Shown here: one piece after another, positions 1-11,061 of the stretch
Layout: each line of letters begins with the position of its first letter
How positions within the stretch are numbered: the first letter of the stretch is position 1
Assembly: GCF_035593305.1 (NCBI RefSeq)
Contig: NZ_CP141615.1
Coordinates: 3,069,722 to 3,133,721, forward strand
Reading direction: 5' to 3'
Length of the DNA stretch: 64,000 nucleotides
Source of the DNA: Limnochorda sp. L945t
Lineage (GTDB): Bacteria; Bacillota; Limnochordia; Limnochordales; Geochordaceae
Notes under the pieces: model-generated
What the model saw: the letters and a program-made list of their open reading frames with translations, nothing else
Told to the model about the DNA's origin: nothing
The model's database searches: none
Translations under genes and position numbers: made by a program

Positions 1-1
1 C

Positions 2-1225
2 GAGATGCTGCGCTTGGTGCGGTCGATGGGCGGAGGGGGGTGGCAGCTCTTCTGGAAAGTGCGGGTGCCCTCGGCGCTCCCGTCCTTCTTCACGGGGGTC
101 AAGGTCTCCATCACCTACGCGCTCATCGCGGCCGTGGTCTCCGAGTGGATGGGCGCGAGCGAGGGGCTCGGGGTCTTCATGTCGCGGTCGGCGCGGGCCT
201 TTCAGACCGACCGGCTCTTCGCGGCCGTGGTCGGCGTGAGCGCCTTGAGTGCCGCGCTCTTCCTGGCGGTGGAGGGGCTGGCCCGGTTCGCCATGCCGTG
301 GCACTACGGCCGGGCGGCCCCCCGCCGGCGCCGTCCTGCTGCCACGGCCCTCGTCGCGGCTGCCGAGGGCGACGGCCCGGGCAACGGGACGGAGACGCCC
401 CTCTCCGCCATGTCGCCCGGCGCACAGACCTCCCGCGCAACGCTCGTAGTCGAAGGCATCTCCAAGCGTTTTCGGATGCCCTCGGGTGACGAGGTCGGGG
501 TGCTGGAGGGCGTCAGCCTGTCCGTGCGGCCGAACGAGCTGGTGGCGCTCATCGGCCCCAGCGGATGCGGCAAGAGCACCCTGCTGCACATCGTCGCCGG
601 GGTCGAGGCGCCCGACGCAGGCCACATCCGTCTGTCGGGGTCGGATATCACGGGGCGTACGGGCCTGGTGCGCCTCATGCCCCAGCAGGACCTGCTCATG
701 CCCTGGCGGACCGTGCTGGGCAACTGCCTGATGGGCCCCGAGGTACAACGTCGCAACCTTGCGGCAGCCCGAGCCCGAGCCCTGGCCATGCTACCCTTGT
801 TTGGGCTGAGCGGCTTCGAGCACGTCTATCCGGCTTTGCTGTCCGGTGGCATGCGACAACGGGCCAGCCTGCTGCGGACCGTGCTCGCCGGGGAGGGGCC
901 CCTCTTGCTGGACGAACCGTTCGGAGCGCTGGACGCGCTGACGCGCCGGCGCATGTGGGCGTGGCTGCTGCACGTGCGGGCCAGGCTCGGGGTCTCCGTT
1001 CTCCTGATCACCCACGACGTGGAAGAGGCCGTGGCCCTGGCCGACCGCGTGTACGTCCTGAGCCCGCGACCTGCACGGGTCATCGCGGAGCGGCGCGTCC
1101 GGGAGCGGCCCGGGGAGCCTCTCGAGGCGCGCCGCTCCCAGGAGCTGCGCCACGAACTGTTGGAGGCGCTGGGCGTGCCGCCGTCAACCGTGGCCGTTTG
1201 GGGAGCCGACGCTGTCCGGGGGTGA
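2..1225 (+). CDS. ABC transporter permease-ATPase fusion (NitT/TauT type), 5' end outside the window
   Basis: The frame is open from base 2, so the gene begins upstream. The first 100 or so residues are the C-terminal part of a NitT/TauT-type inner-membrane permease: an EAA-like stretch (ALPSFFTGVKVSITYALIAA) followed by a last membrane helix. An Ala/Pro/Arg-rich linker then leads into a complete ATPase with Walker A GPSGCGKST, a Q-loop at QQDLLMPW, signature LSGGMRQRAS and Walker B LLLDEPFGALD. Members of this family import nitrate, sulfonates or thiamine precursors; the substrate cannot be read from the sequence. Permease and ATPase are usually separate proteins, so the fusion is unusual. 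The gene ends 25 bases before a convergent gene. Confidence 0.85.
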   Translation, partial: EMLRLVRSMGGGGWQLFWKVRVPSALPSFFTGVKVSITYALIAAVVSEWMGASEGLGVFMSRSARAFQTDRLFAAVVGVSALSAALFLAVEGLARFAMPWHYGRAAPRRRRPAATALVAAAEGDGPGNGTETPLSAMSPGAQTSRATLVVEGISKRFRMPSGDEVGVLEGVSLSVRPNELVALIGPSGCGKSTLLHIVAGVEAPDAGHIRLSGSDITGRTGLVRLMPQQDLLMPWRTVLGNCLMGPEVQRRNLAAARARALAMLPLFGLSGFEHVYPALLSGGMRQRASLLRTVLAGEGPLLLDEPFGALDALTRRRMWAWLLHVRARLGVSVLLITHDVEEAVALADRVYVLSPRPARVIAERRVRERPGEPLEARRSQELRHELLEALGVPPSTVAVWGADAVRG

Positions 1226-1250
1226 GGGGCCGCAGGGGCGCGGCCGAGTT

Positions 1251-3386
<2,136 letters not shown>

Positions 3387-3471
3387 GGTATCGGCCTCCT
3401 CTTGCCGCCGCTCCGGGTGGAGTAGTATACCCGGGCACACGGGCGGAGGGGGAGGCCTTCCGCATCGAAAG

Positions 3472-3509
3472 GGCCGGCAAGCCCGTCCCAGCCGGCGAGC
3501 CTGCCGGCC
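3472..3509 (-). terminator. GC-rich hairpin after the cytochrome gene
   Basis: Arms GGCCGGCA (3472-3479) and TGCCGGCC (3502-3509) are perfect complements around a 22-base loop, and the stem can extend inward past one mismatch. On the minus strand the hairpin is followed by CTTTCG. It lies between the cytochrome stop and the thioredoxin-like gene, where a terminator or attenuator would be expected. The U-tract is weak. Confidence 0.45.
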
Positions 3510-3573
3510 ACCCTTCCTCGTTCGATCATGTGCGGTGCGTTCAGCGGCGGCCGTAGGGCCACCCGTCGCCACG

Positions 3574-4359
3574 TCACGTGTGAGGCTCGTGGCACTGGAT
3601 GCAGTTCATCTTGATCTCGCGGACGTTGTTGAGATCCTCTTTGCCGTGGCAGCTGAGGCAGTCCTTGATCCCAGCGGCAGGCGTGAAGGCCGCCTTGAAC
3701 GTCCCATCCTGCTTGCTGTTGAGCAGCTCGACCGTGCGCCGCGCCACGTCGGCGCACAACCGGGCACAGCGCTCGGCCCGCTCCTTGGACTCGGCGCCCA
3801 TCCCGGAGGCCGTGGCCCACTTGCTGACTGAGACGTGGCACAGAGGGGAACCTGCCACGCTGGTGGGCATGGGCTCCTTCCCTTGTGGGACGTAGTGCGG
3901 GATCTCGGCCTGGGTGTACCATCCCACGACCTCGTTGGTAAGTTGCTGGTAGGCGGGTTTGGCGGAGACCAGGTTGATGACCACGCCGGCTCCGTTGAGC
4001 GCACCGCAAAGCGACCCCCACCCGACCACGCCGCCCTCGCCGTAGCGGAACATGTCATATGGCAGCACGGTGTACGGGTATCCGACCTTCTCCCGCAACT
4101 CGCTCAAGACGGCCTTCGCGACCGCGTAGTGGCAGCCGCCCTCGTAAAAGGCCTGGTGCGCCTTGACGGCCACCGCGTCGGGATCGAGTTTGGTGTATGG
4201 CCAGGGCCACTCCGGCACGTCGCCGGCGGCCGCCCGGGACGGAGGCAGCCCTTTGCCCGCGAACAGTGCTCCCAGCACGAAACCCCCGGCAAATCCTCCC
4301 GTGGTCGCCAGCAGGTCGCGTCGCGAAACGCCGGCTCCTCGCCCTTCGCTCTGCGCCAT
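3574..4359 (-). CDS. Tat-exported split-Soret-type cytochrome c (C_GCAxxG_C_C family)
   Basis: A 261-residue protein. The N-terminus has a twin-arginine motif SRRDLLA followed by a Gly/Ala-rich hydrophobic stretch, so it is probably exported folded. The body carries the [12 protein letters not shown] element and spaced cysteines of the C_GCAxxG_C_C family. Two haem-binding CxxCH motifs lie close to the C-terminus (CLSCH and CIQCH). This layout matches split-Soret cytochromes, periplasmic di-haem electron carriers known from anaerobes. The ATG at 4359 has GGAGG upstream and places the RR motif about 12 residues in. It lies downstream of the two-component pair on the same strand and may be regulated by it (inference). 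Confidence 0.85.
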   Translation of the reverse strand: MAQSEGRGAGVSRRDLLATTGGFAGGFVLGALFAGKGLPPSRAAAGDVPEWPWPYTKLDPDAVAVKAHQAFYEGGCHYAVAKAVLSELREKVGYPYTVLPYDMFRYGEGGVVGWGSLCGALNGAGVVINLVSAKPAYQQLTNEVVGWYTQAEIPHYVPQGKEPMPTSVAGSPLCHVSVSKWATASGMGAESKERAERCARLCADVARRTVELLNSKQDGTFKAAFTPAAGIKDCLSCHGKEDLNNVREIKMNCIQCHEPHT

Positions 4360-4470
4360 GCGTCTCCACCCCTCCTTCACGGCCCATGAGGACGGGGTTG
4401 CCTTCGGCAGGGCATTCGGCAGGGCCTGGAGACGCTCGTCACGGAGGCGGGCATGCATCCGTCTCGACTT

Positions 4471-5745
4471 TCATCCGGTGCAACCCGTAAGGGTCAAAGC
4501 CCGCGACGCCGGCACCGTCACGGTAACGCCGAACCCCTCACCCGGCCGGTTGTCGATGCGCACGGTGCCGCCGAGGGCTTCCACCCGCTCCTGCATGGAT
4601 GACAGCCCGAAACCGGGGGTCAACTCCTTGGCCCCGGCTCCGTCGTCGTAGATGCTCAGCCGCACCGCCTCGGGGGACCATTCGAGCACGACGTCGATCC
4701 GGCGGGCGCTGCCGTGGCGCCCCGCATTGGTGAGCGCCTCCTGGAGCGACCGGTAGAGGGCGTTGGCTGCGCCCCTCGAGAGCGCCACGGCCGTGCCGGT
4801 CTCTCTCCAGCGGACGGCGATGCCGGTCTGTTCGGCAAACTGCGAGGCGAGCCGGCGCAGGCTGTCGGCCAGCGGCACGCCCTGCAGGAGGTCCGGGTAC
4901 AGCGAACGGACCGCCCGGCGCACCTCGGCCAGGCCTTCGCGAGCGCTGACCACCGCTTTGCGAACGGCGTCGAGGGCGGGGCCCGTCTGCGAGCCGTCCC
5001 CTTCGAGCAAGGAGGCGACCACCTCGAGCTGCAGGATGAGGCCCGTCAGGGTGTGGGCAAGGGTGTCGTGGATCTCCTGCGCGAGGCGGTTGCGCTCGCG
5101 CATCGCGGCCAGCTCCTCCACCTGTGCCGCGTAGGCCTGCAGCCGCCGATGGGCCTCTTCGAGCTCCTGGTGGGACTGGCGCAGGCGCTCGTTGCTCTGC
5201 TCCATCTCGGCCCGCAGCTGCATCTGCAGGCGCGCCAGGTAGGAGACGAGGGCCGTGAAGAGCAGGCCGAGGGTCAAGGAGAGGACGTTGACGACCCACG
5301 ATTGGGGATCGGCCTGGATCGGGATGTTCACGGCCAGCGACCCCGCGATGACGGCCCAGATCATGGCCGAGGCCCACCACCATCCCCGTTGCGGCAGGTA
5401 GAGGATGGTCTGGCCCTCGACCGCCAGAAAGAGGAAGTAGGTGAAGTAAGCCCGGGACGGCACCAGGACCAGCGCACCGAGGCTCAGAGCCTGCAGTGCG
5501 ATGACGCCGAAGGCGAGCGGGGAGGTCTCGGCAATCCGATAGGAGGCGAGATGCAGCGCGATGTAGGCCAAATTCCCCGCGGTCGCTGCCGCCACCACGA
5601 TCCCCGGCTGTCCCTCCCCCAGCAGGTAGGCGACCTGCAACAAGAGGTTGGCGCCGGCGAGGGCGATGGTGCCGGCGGACAGGAGGTGAAACATCCTGGT
5701 CTCCCGGGGAGACGGACGGTAGGGAGCCGGCTCCGAGGCGCTCAC
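4471..5745 (-). CDS. Sensor histidine kinase, NarL/DesK type (HisKA_3)
   Basis: A 424-residue membrane kinase. Residues 20-170 form about six hydrophobic segments with no obvious extracellular sensor domain. A coiled coil follows (about 172-215), then the HisKA_3 box with phospho-acceptor His226 in AQEIHDTLAHTLTGL. The ATPase part has the N-box Asn340 (LQEALTNAGRHG), the G1 box DDGAG and the G2 box GFGLSSMQERV. The GTG start overlaps the stop of the response-regulator gene by 4 bases, so the two are translationally coupled. The signal is unknown; the multi-helix sensor suggests the membrane or a membrane-soluble cue. Confidence 0.9.
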   Translation of the reverse strand: MSASEPAPYRPSPRETRMFHLLSAGTIALAGANLLLQVAYLLGEGQPGIVVAAATAGNLAYIALHLASYRIAETSPLAFGVIALQALSLGALVLVPSRAYFTYFLFLAVEGQTILYLPQRGWWWASAMIWAVIAGSLAVNIPIQADPQSWVVNVLSLTLGLLFTALVSYLARLQMQLRAEMEQSNERLRQSHQELEEAHRRLQAYAAQVEELAAMRERNRLAQEIHDTLAHTLTGLILQLEVVASLLEGDGSQTGPALDAVRKAVVSAREGLAEVRRAVRSLYPDLLQGVPLADSLRRLASQFAEQTGIAVRWRETGTAVALSRGAANALYRSLQEALTNAGRHGSARRIDVVLEWSPEAVRLSIYDDGAGAKELTPGFGLSSMQERVEALGGTVRIDNRPGEGFGVTVTVPASRALTLTGCTG

Positions 5746-6437
5746 GAGGCATCCGCCTCCCCCGTACCCGCTCGCAGCTCCCGAGCCAGGATGGCGGCCC
5801 GCACCCGGTCGTTGGTCCCGATCTTCGCGTAGATGGCGCTGATGTAGTTTTTGACGGTGCCCTCGGTCAGGAAGAGCCTGCGGGCGATCTCGCGGTTAGA
5901 GAGCCCGTCGGCGATGAGCTGGAGGACCTCCCACTCCCGCTCGGTCAGGTCCAGAGGGCTATCCGCGGGGCGGTAGGGAGCCCGAGCCGGTTTGGACGCC
6001 TCCGACGTCGCGGTACGATGCCCGCCGGCCACGACCAGCCGGGCGGCCACCGGCGGGCTGATGAACGTGCCCCCGGCCTGCACCGCGGCGATGGCCGCGA
6101 AGAGCGCAGGAGGCGGGGAATCCTTCAGGAGGTACCCGGCGGCCCCGGCCGCCAGGGCCTCCCGCACGTACTCGTCGTCGTCGTACGTGGTCAAGACGAC
6201 CACGTGCACCTCGGGGTGAGCGGCCTTGACGAGGCGGGTGGCTTCGACTCCGTCCATCACCGGCATGCGGACGTCCATGAGCACGACGTCCGGCCGAAGC
6301 CGGTCGGCCAGCTGCACGGCCTCCCGGCCGTCTCCTGCGACCCCTACCACGTCGAGATCGGGCTGGAGGGCGCAGAGTGTCTTGAGCGCCTCCCGAAAGA
6401 GGGCCTGGTCGTCTACGATGAGGAGCCGAGTGGCCAT
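5742..6437 (-). CDS. Response regulator, NarL/LuxR family
   Basis: A 231-residue DNA-binding response regulator. The receiver domain (residues 1-120) has the acidic pair DD at 9-10, phospho-acceptor Asp55 in VVLMDVRMP and the conserved Lys in LLKDS. A linker of about 40 residues leads to a LuxR-type helix-turn-helix (LTEREWEVLQLIADGLSNREIA). The ATG at 6437 matches the family start (MATRLLIVDD); a GTG ten codons upstream is possible and neither has a strong ribosome site. It forms a pair with the downstream kinase and lies 45 bases after the Omp85-like gene. The envelope cluster, the cytochrome gene or both are plausible targets (inference). Confidence 0.92.
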   Translation of the reverse strand: MATRLLIVDDQALFREALKTLCALQPDLDVVGVAGDGREAVQLADRLRPDVVLMDVRMPVMDGVEATRLVKAAHPEVHVVVLTTYDDDEYVREALAAGAAGYLLKDSPPPALFAAIAAVQAGGTFISPPVAARLVVAGGHRTATSEASKPARAPYRPADSPLDLTEREWEVLQLIADGLSNREIARRLFLTEGTVKNYISAIYAKIGTNDRVRAAILARELRAGTGEADAS

Positions 6438-6482
6438 GCTCGTCTCATGCCGGAAGTTTCCACCCACCCCGCTTCGCAGCCT

Positions 6483-7505
6483 TCAAAACCGCCCGCTGGC
6501 CCGCAGGGCGACGCGAGAAGCTCCCGCCTCGGTCCAGGCCAGGTCTGCACCGATCAACACCCCCATGATGGGGTAGGCGGCCGTCAGGCCGTAGCTGGCG
6601 TGCCAGTCGAGCCGGCTCCAGGGCGTGTCGTGCCCGGCCACGGCCCCGGCGTCTACGAATGGCCCCATCTGCAGCTCGGACAGGAAGGGCACCTGAAGCG
6701 GGGCCAGCCACGCCCGCCGGTACTCCAGGGTCAGGTTGAGGAAGATCGGCCCCGAGAACGCCTCCGGGCCGTAGCCCCGCAGCCACGCGTCCTCGTAGCC
6801 GCCCATGTGGAACTGGTAGCCCGGGAGCGCCTCGCTGCCGACCGAGTAGCCGAGGCGGGGGATGACGTCCAGGTGGCCGTAGGAGACCGGAACGGCCAGC
6901 GTGAGCGCGTAGAAACGGCCGGTCGAGCCGTCTTCCGCGTGGGTCTGGCCGTACGTGGCGCTGGCCACGGTCTGGACGGCCAGCGGCCAGGCGTAGACGA
7001 CTTGCGCCTGGTGCGCCAGGTACCCATAGGTCACGCGCTGATCGAGGAGGGCGGCCTCTTTGCCCACGAGCCCGTGGAAAAGGCGCGCCCTCACCACGTC
7101 ACGCCAGTTGGGCCGCCATACGAGTTGTACCTCCGCGCCCTGTTCGCGGGCCTGCCCGAGCAGGTACACGTCGGGCCAGTCCAGATACCCTACCCCTACT
7201 TCCGCTGCCGGCTCCACGGGGACGGCGACCCCTACCCGGTAGTGAGCCCGTTGGGTGAAAAAGCCCCAGCCGGCGCCTGCGGAGAGCCGGGCCCCGTACG
7301 GTAGCGAGCCCCATCCCGCCTCGACTCCGGCCACGTAACCTCCGAGGTCCAGCAGCGGCTCTACGAAAGGCTCGGCGGCGCTCGCGGGCGAAGGCGACAC
7401 GGTGAGCGACGCGACGGCGAGGATCCACAACGAGAAAAGGGCTCCGAGCCGGGTCCACCCTTCCGCCGGGTGCCCCGGAGCGTGATGCCGGCGCAACGAT
7501 GGCAT
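6483..7505 (-). CDS. Omp85-superfamily outer-membrane beta-barrel without POTRA domains
   Basis: A 340-residue protein. The ATG at 7505 follows GGAGG with a 9-base gap and gives a signal peptide ending near SPASAAEP. The mature part of about 290 residues is built of alternating amphipathic strands. It contains an LRGYG motif (the L/VRGF-Y loop of BamA and TamA barrels), the usual following strand NLTLEYRRAW, GPFVDAGAVAG, and a C-terminal Phe. No POTRA repeats are present, so it looks like the surface-antigen barrel alone. It implies a true outer membrane. It is the last gene of the Lol-like cluster, separated from it by 155 bases. Confidence 0.75.
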   Translation of the reverse strand: MPSLRRHHAPGHPAEGWTRLGALFSLWILAVASLTVSPSPASAAEPFVEPLLDLGGYVAGVEAGWGSLPYGARLSAGAGWGFFTQRAHYRVGVAVPVEPAAEVGVGYLDWPDVYLLGQAREQGAEVQLVWRPNWRDVVRARLFHGLVGKEAALLDQRVTYGYLAHQAQVVYAWPLAVQTVASATYGQTHAEDGSTGRFYALTLAVPVSYGHLDVIPRLGYSVGSEALPGYQFHMGGYEDAWLRGYGPEAFSGPIFLNLTLEYRRAWLAPLQVPFLSELQMGPFVDAGAVAGHDTPWSRLDWHASYGLTAAYPIMGVLIGADLAWTEAGASRVALRASGRF

Positions 7506-7611
7506 GCGGATCAGCCTCCCTTGAAGGGGGTACCGGAGTCTTCGGCGGCAAGTCATAGGAATCCTCATCCCCTATCCGGGCGTTGTTGGAAAGCGACCGG
7601 CCCTCTTCCGG

Positions 7612-7627
7612 CCCGGCAGCTGCCGGG
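7612..7627 (-). terminator. 16-base perfect palindrome between two envelope genes
   Basis: CCCGGCAGCTGCCGGG is perfectly self-complementary and is flanked by further GGCC/CCGG pairing that could extend the stem. It lies 34 bases past the stop of the beta-rich protein gene and upstream of the barrel gene on the minus strand. Read-through control between the two genes is likely. No U-tract follows. Confidence 0.35.
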
Positions 7628-7660
7628 CGCCCGGTGGCAGGCCGGCCACGCGGATGGTCC

Positions 7661-8938
7661 TTAGAGGACGGTACGCACGACCAGCTGTACGCTCCAGGCG
7701 GCAGGGCCTGCTCCGAACTCCGAGCGCTGCGATCCGGAGAAGAACAGCATCCGGAGCGCCGGCTCGACTCCTGTCCACCCCTGGAAGCTCACCTCCGGGA
7801 TCGCCACCCAGCTGCCGTCGTCCAGGTCGACGCTCCCGGAGAGCGCCGGCGCCCACGTGGCTCGAGGGTCTTCCCGGACCAGGCTGAAGTCCAGGTACCG
7901 GCGCCGCAGGGGTAGGCCGTCGGACGCCAGCCGGCCGAGGGTTCGAAGGGCGGCTCCCGAGTTGGACGCGGCGGCGAGAGCGGAGGACGACGGGAGCCGC
8001 CCCGCCGCTGCATCCCAGAAGATTGCCGCCTCTGTATCATCCAGGCCCCCGGGCTCGATGCGGTACTCCGCGACCCAGTTCCATCCGCCCGGAGAAGGGT
8101 ACCAGAGGCCCGCGAGCCACCGCAGGGCGACACCGTCCGCGTACGCGCCCGGTCCGATGGCTTGCCACCCGTTTTCCGGTGCCGGAGCGACGACCCGGAT
8201 CGGCCGGTATGGGCGAGCCAGGACGCCCTCCGCATATCCCTGCAGGCCGGGCGCGATTTCCCGGGAAATGCTCGCGGCCATCCACGGCCCCTGGCCGGTG
8301 CGGTGACCGAGCGCGAGGGCCATGTCTCCGCTCTCCCCGGCCGCGGACCAGCGCATCCAGGGCACCGCTGTTGCCTCCCAGAAGGCATAGCCCACGCTGG
8401 TGGTGACGGGCGGGCTCTCACCGGCCAGCATGAGCTCGGCCACGAAGGGGGAGGCGCCCATCTCCTCGAGGGGGTTGGACGGCCTGCGGCGAAAGGCCGT
8501 GCCCCACTCGGGGATGAAGCGCCCGATCCGCACCGTGCCCCCGGGTACGATCCATGACGCGACGGCCCGGTCGAGGGTGGCCGTGGCCTGCGGGACGGTG
8601 CCGGGGCCCTCTGCTTGGGGCCCCACGCTCCACTCGCCTCTTACCTCCAAAGAGGCCGCCCCGCCGGCCGGCCAGTCCACGATCCCGGTCCACTCGACGG
8701 AGAGCGCGGTGCGGGCGTGGAGCACGCTCCCGCCCTGGGCGCGTCGCCACTGCTCCTCCACCGGGCCCGGCCAGATCGTGCCGGGCCTCGGCTCTGTCGA
8801 CTCCACCAGGTGCCGGGCCTCGAGATGGACAGGAGCACCCTGCGCCGGGGCTTCGGCGGCGCGGCAGCCCACCGCGAGCGCCAGGCAGGCGGCGAAGCGT
8901 AGCACGAACTGCCGGCGGGGTGGGCGAGCTGCTGCCAT
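7661..8938 (-). CDS. Exported beta-rich protein, probably outer membrane; function unknown
   Basis: A 425-residue protein with an N-terminal export signal (FVLRFAACLALAVGCRAAEA). The GC pair could also act as a borderline lipobox. The mature protein has many short alternating strands rich in Trp, Gly and aromatic residues (such as WNWVAEYRIEPGG and RRRYLDFSLVRED) and ends WSVQLVVRTVL, a pattern typical of beta-barrels. No named family was recognised. It starts 6 bases after the LolA-like gene and must be co-transcribed with it. A cargo or outer-membrane partner of the adjacent Lol-like transporter is a reasonable guess, not shown. Confidence 0.65.
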   Translation of the reverse strand: MAAARPPRRQFVLRFAACLALAVGCRAAEAPAQGAPVHLEARHLVESTEPRPGTIWPGPVEEQWRRAQGGSVLHARTALSVEWTGIVDWPAGGAASLEVRGEWSVGPQAEGPGTVPQATATLDRAVASWIVPGGTVRIGRFIPEWGTAFRRRPSNPLEEMGASPFVAELMLAGESPPVTTSVGYAFWEATAVPWMRWSAAGESGDMALALGHRTGQGPWMAASISREIAPGLQGYAEGVLARPYRPIRVVAPAPENGWQAIGPGAYADGVALRWLAGLWYPSPGGWNWVAEYRIEPGGLDDTEAAIFWDAAAGRLPSSSALAAASNSGAALRTLGRLASDGLPLRRRYLDFSLVREDPRATWAPALSGSVDLDDGSWVAIPEVSFQGWTGVEPALRMLFFSGSQRSEFGAGPAAWSVQLVVRTVL

Positions 8939-8944
8939 CGCGCC

Positions 8945-9844
8945 TCACTCTCCCAGGAGCAGCGCAGCGCTGCTCAAGAAGTCAGGCCGGAAGTAGCGGG
9001 GCGGAATGGTTCGGGCACGGATGGCCACCGTCTCGATGAGGGTCACCGTCCCCTGATCCTCCTGGAGGAGATCTCGGACCGCCATGCGCACGAGGGCCTT
9101 TCGGCCGGAGACCTCGCCCCACTGCTCGTACTCCAGCTGTTTGAGGGGCACGCCGCTGACCGAGTAGAGAATCGCCCGGCGGTACCGGCCCTGCTGGCGA
9201 TCGATCCAGACCGTGGCGCGCCGGTACGGGGCCGAGCGGCTGCGGGCCTCGAGATCCAACCGCCACGACGGAGAGCCGTCGAGGGTTTCCTCCCGAGCCT
9301 CTGTGACGGTATAGTCGCCGCTGAAGAGAATGCCGGCGGCCTCTCCGACGCCTGCGTCGCCAAAGACTCGCTGCTGGGCGGAGATGCGCAGGGGGGTGCG
9401 CAGGCCGGGACGATACATCCAGGTGTTGGAGCCGACCACGAGGAAAGTCTGGCCGCGCAGGCCGGCCGGCTCGTCGAAGATGACCAGCTGCCCTGCCTGG
9501 CCGGCTTCGCTTCCCTGCGAACCGGCCGCCGCGGAGCGGAAGAAGACCCGGATCACGGCCACGTCTGAAGGCCCCTGGGGGGGCAGCAGCTCTCCGGAAC
9601 CGGACCGCTGGTGCCGGGTCACCCGGAAGGTGAACACTCCCTCCTCCAACCCCTCGGCCCGGTAGCCATCGGCCCGCTCCAGGAGAGCGGCGGCTTGCTC
9701 CACCGGCAGCGCCGTCCCGGCCGTGTCGTTGCCCTGAGTAGCTCGGGCCGCAGTGCCTGCCGCTGCCACCGCGACGAGGGTCACGAGGGATGCGACGGCC
9801 ATCCGGCGCAGCACGACGGTGCGCCGCTCGAAGTGCTCATACAT
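8945..9844 (-). CDS. LolA-like outer membrane lipoprotein-sorting protein (COG2834 type)
   Basis: A 299-residue protein. A signal peptide (LRRMAVASLVTLVAVAAAG) precedes a LolA-like half-barrel domain. The later half shows the typical family run: a substrate Arg/Tyr strand (RSAPYRRATVWIDRQQGRYRRAILY), then LKQLEYEQWGEVSGR and a closing IPPRYFRPDFL. Members of this group carry lipids or lipoproteins across the periplasm and usually sit next to FtsX-type transporters, as here. Its ATG overlaps the end of the permease gene by 8 bases. Together with the LolD-like ATPase and FtsX-like permease it forms a plausible lipoprotein or lipid export route. Confidence 0.8.
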   Translation of the reverse strand: MYEHFERRTVVLRRMAVASLVTLVAVAAAGTAARATQGNDTAGTALPVEQAAALLERADGYRAEGLEEGVFTFRVTRHQRSGSGELLPPQGPSDVAVIRVFFRSAAAGSQGSEAGQAGQLVIFDEPAGLRGQTFLVVGSNTWMYRPGLRTPLRISAQQRVFGDAGVGEAAGILFSGDYTVTEAREETLDGSPSWRLDLEARSRSAPYRRATVWIDRQQGRYRRAILYSVSGVPLKQLEYEQWGEVSGRKALVRMAVRDLLQEDQGTVTLIETVAIRARTIPPRYFRPDFLSSAALLLGE

Positions 9845-11060
9845 GGCGCAGCGCCTCCACCACCTGGATCCGCGTCGCGGCCCAGGCCGGATAGATGCCC
9901 GAAAGCAGCGCCGCCACCAGGCCGACCACCGCCGGCGCAGCAGCGGTGCCCCATCCCATGCGCACGGCGAGGGGTACCGGCTCGTTCATCGTGGGAGGCA
10001 CGTAGGTCAGGTGCGCGTGATTGATCATCTCGCCTATCCCCCATCCCAGCGCGACGCCTGCGGCGGCCCCCAGAGCTCCCAGGATGGCGCCCTCGGCGAG
10101 GATCTGGAAGAACAGCGCCCCGCGCCCGGTCCCGAGCGCCAGCACCGTTCCCATCTCCCGGATGCGCTCGAAGAAGCTGAGTGTCAGGCTTTCGAGCACG
10201 GAGACCAGCACGACGCCGAAGATCACCACCGACAGGAAGCCGAAGATCGCGTCGTACATGCCGCGCACTTGCCGCATGAAGGTGGCCAGTTGGGCTCTCG
10301 TGCGGACCTCGACGTCGAGCCCGGCAGCCCGCAGCGCTGCTTGCAGGCCGGCGGCCGCCCGCTCGACCTCCGCGTCTTGCTTACCCCGATCTCCGCTCAA
10401 CAGGACGGCGAGCCGGTCGGCGCCGTCCGTTCCCATGAGGCGGCGTGCGTCCTCGAGGGGCACGACCGCCAGGCGACTGTCCGCCTCGGCCATGCCCGTC
10501 TGGATGAGGCCGACCACCTGAGCGTTGCCCGCGTTGTAAGCACCATCCACCGTGCTCGTGAAGACGGTGACCCAGTCGCCGAGCTCGACGCCGAGCGCCC
10601 GGGCGAGCTGCGTCCCGAGCAAGACGCGCTCCTTGTCGCCCGCCAGGAGCCGCCGCCCCTCCCGTACGGCCGATCCCGCCGAAGCGAACTCCGCGCCCGG
10701 CGGCGAGCCCTCGGCCACGAAGACCGTGCTGTTGGCGGCGTTGCCGACGAGCCCGCTGACGGAAAGGAGGGGGTGGGCCGACTCGACGCCGGGGTACTGC
10801 CGCACGACCTCGATCAGCCGCGCGAGCGTGGGCCCGTCCAGCAGGCGGTCCCGGAGCTCGCCGCGGTTTTCCCAGTAGGCGGGCCGTGCGATCTGCAGAT
10901 GGCCGTACTGGGAAGTGGCGACCTCGTTCAAACCCCAGAACGTGAACCGGTTGTATCCGTTGGCGATCATGAGCGCGGCGACACCTGCGGCGATGACGAG
11001 ACCGCTCAAGGCGCTACGGCGCCGGTTGCGTGCGACGTTACGCGCGGCGATCCGCCACAT
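9837..11060 (-). CDS. ABC transporter permease, FtsX/LolCE/MacB type
   Basis: A 407-residue permease of the type VII ABC fold. One membrane helix lies at residues 15-35 (SALSGLVIAAGVAALMIANGY). A periplasmic domain of about 230 residues follows, then three C-terminal helices, the first with the conserved FFERIREMGTVLALG hinge seen in FtsX-family proteins. These transporters do not move substrate through the membrane but transmit ATP-driven motion to the periplasm. The start is one base after the ATPase stop. It pairs with the upstream ATPase and downstream LolA-like protein. Confidence 0.9.
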   Translation of the reverse strand: MWRIAARNVARNRRRSALSGLVIAAGVAALMIANGYNRFTFWGLNEVATSQYGHLQIARPAYWENRGELRDRLLDGPTLARLIEVVRQYPGVESAHPLLSVSGLVGNAANSTVFVAEGSPPGAEFASAGSAVREGRRLLAGDKERVLLGTQLARALGVELGDWVTVFTSTVDGAYNAGNAQVVGLIQTGMAEADSRLAVVPLEDARRLMGTDGADRLAVLLSGDRGKQDAEVERAAAGLQAALRAAGLDVEVRTRAQLATFMRQVRGMYDAIFGFLSVVIFGVVLVSVLESLTLSFFERIREMGTVLALGTGRGALFFQILAEGAILGALGAAAGVALGWGIGEMINHAHLTYVPPTMNEPVPLAVRMGWGTAAAPAVVGLVAALLSGIYPAWAATRIQVVEALRHV

Positions 11061-11061
11061 G

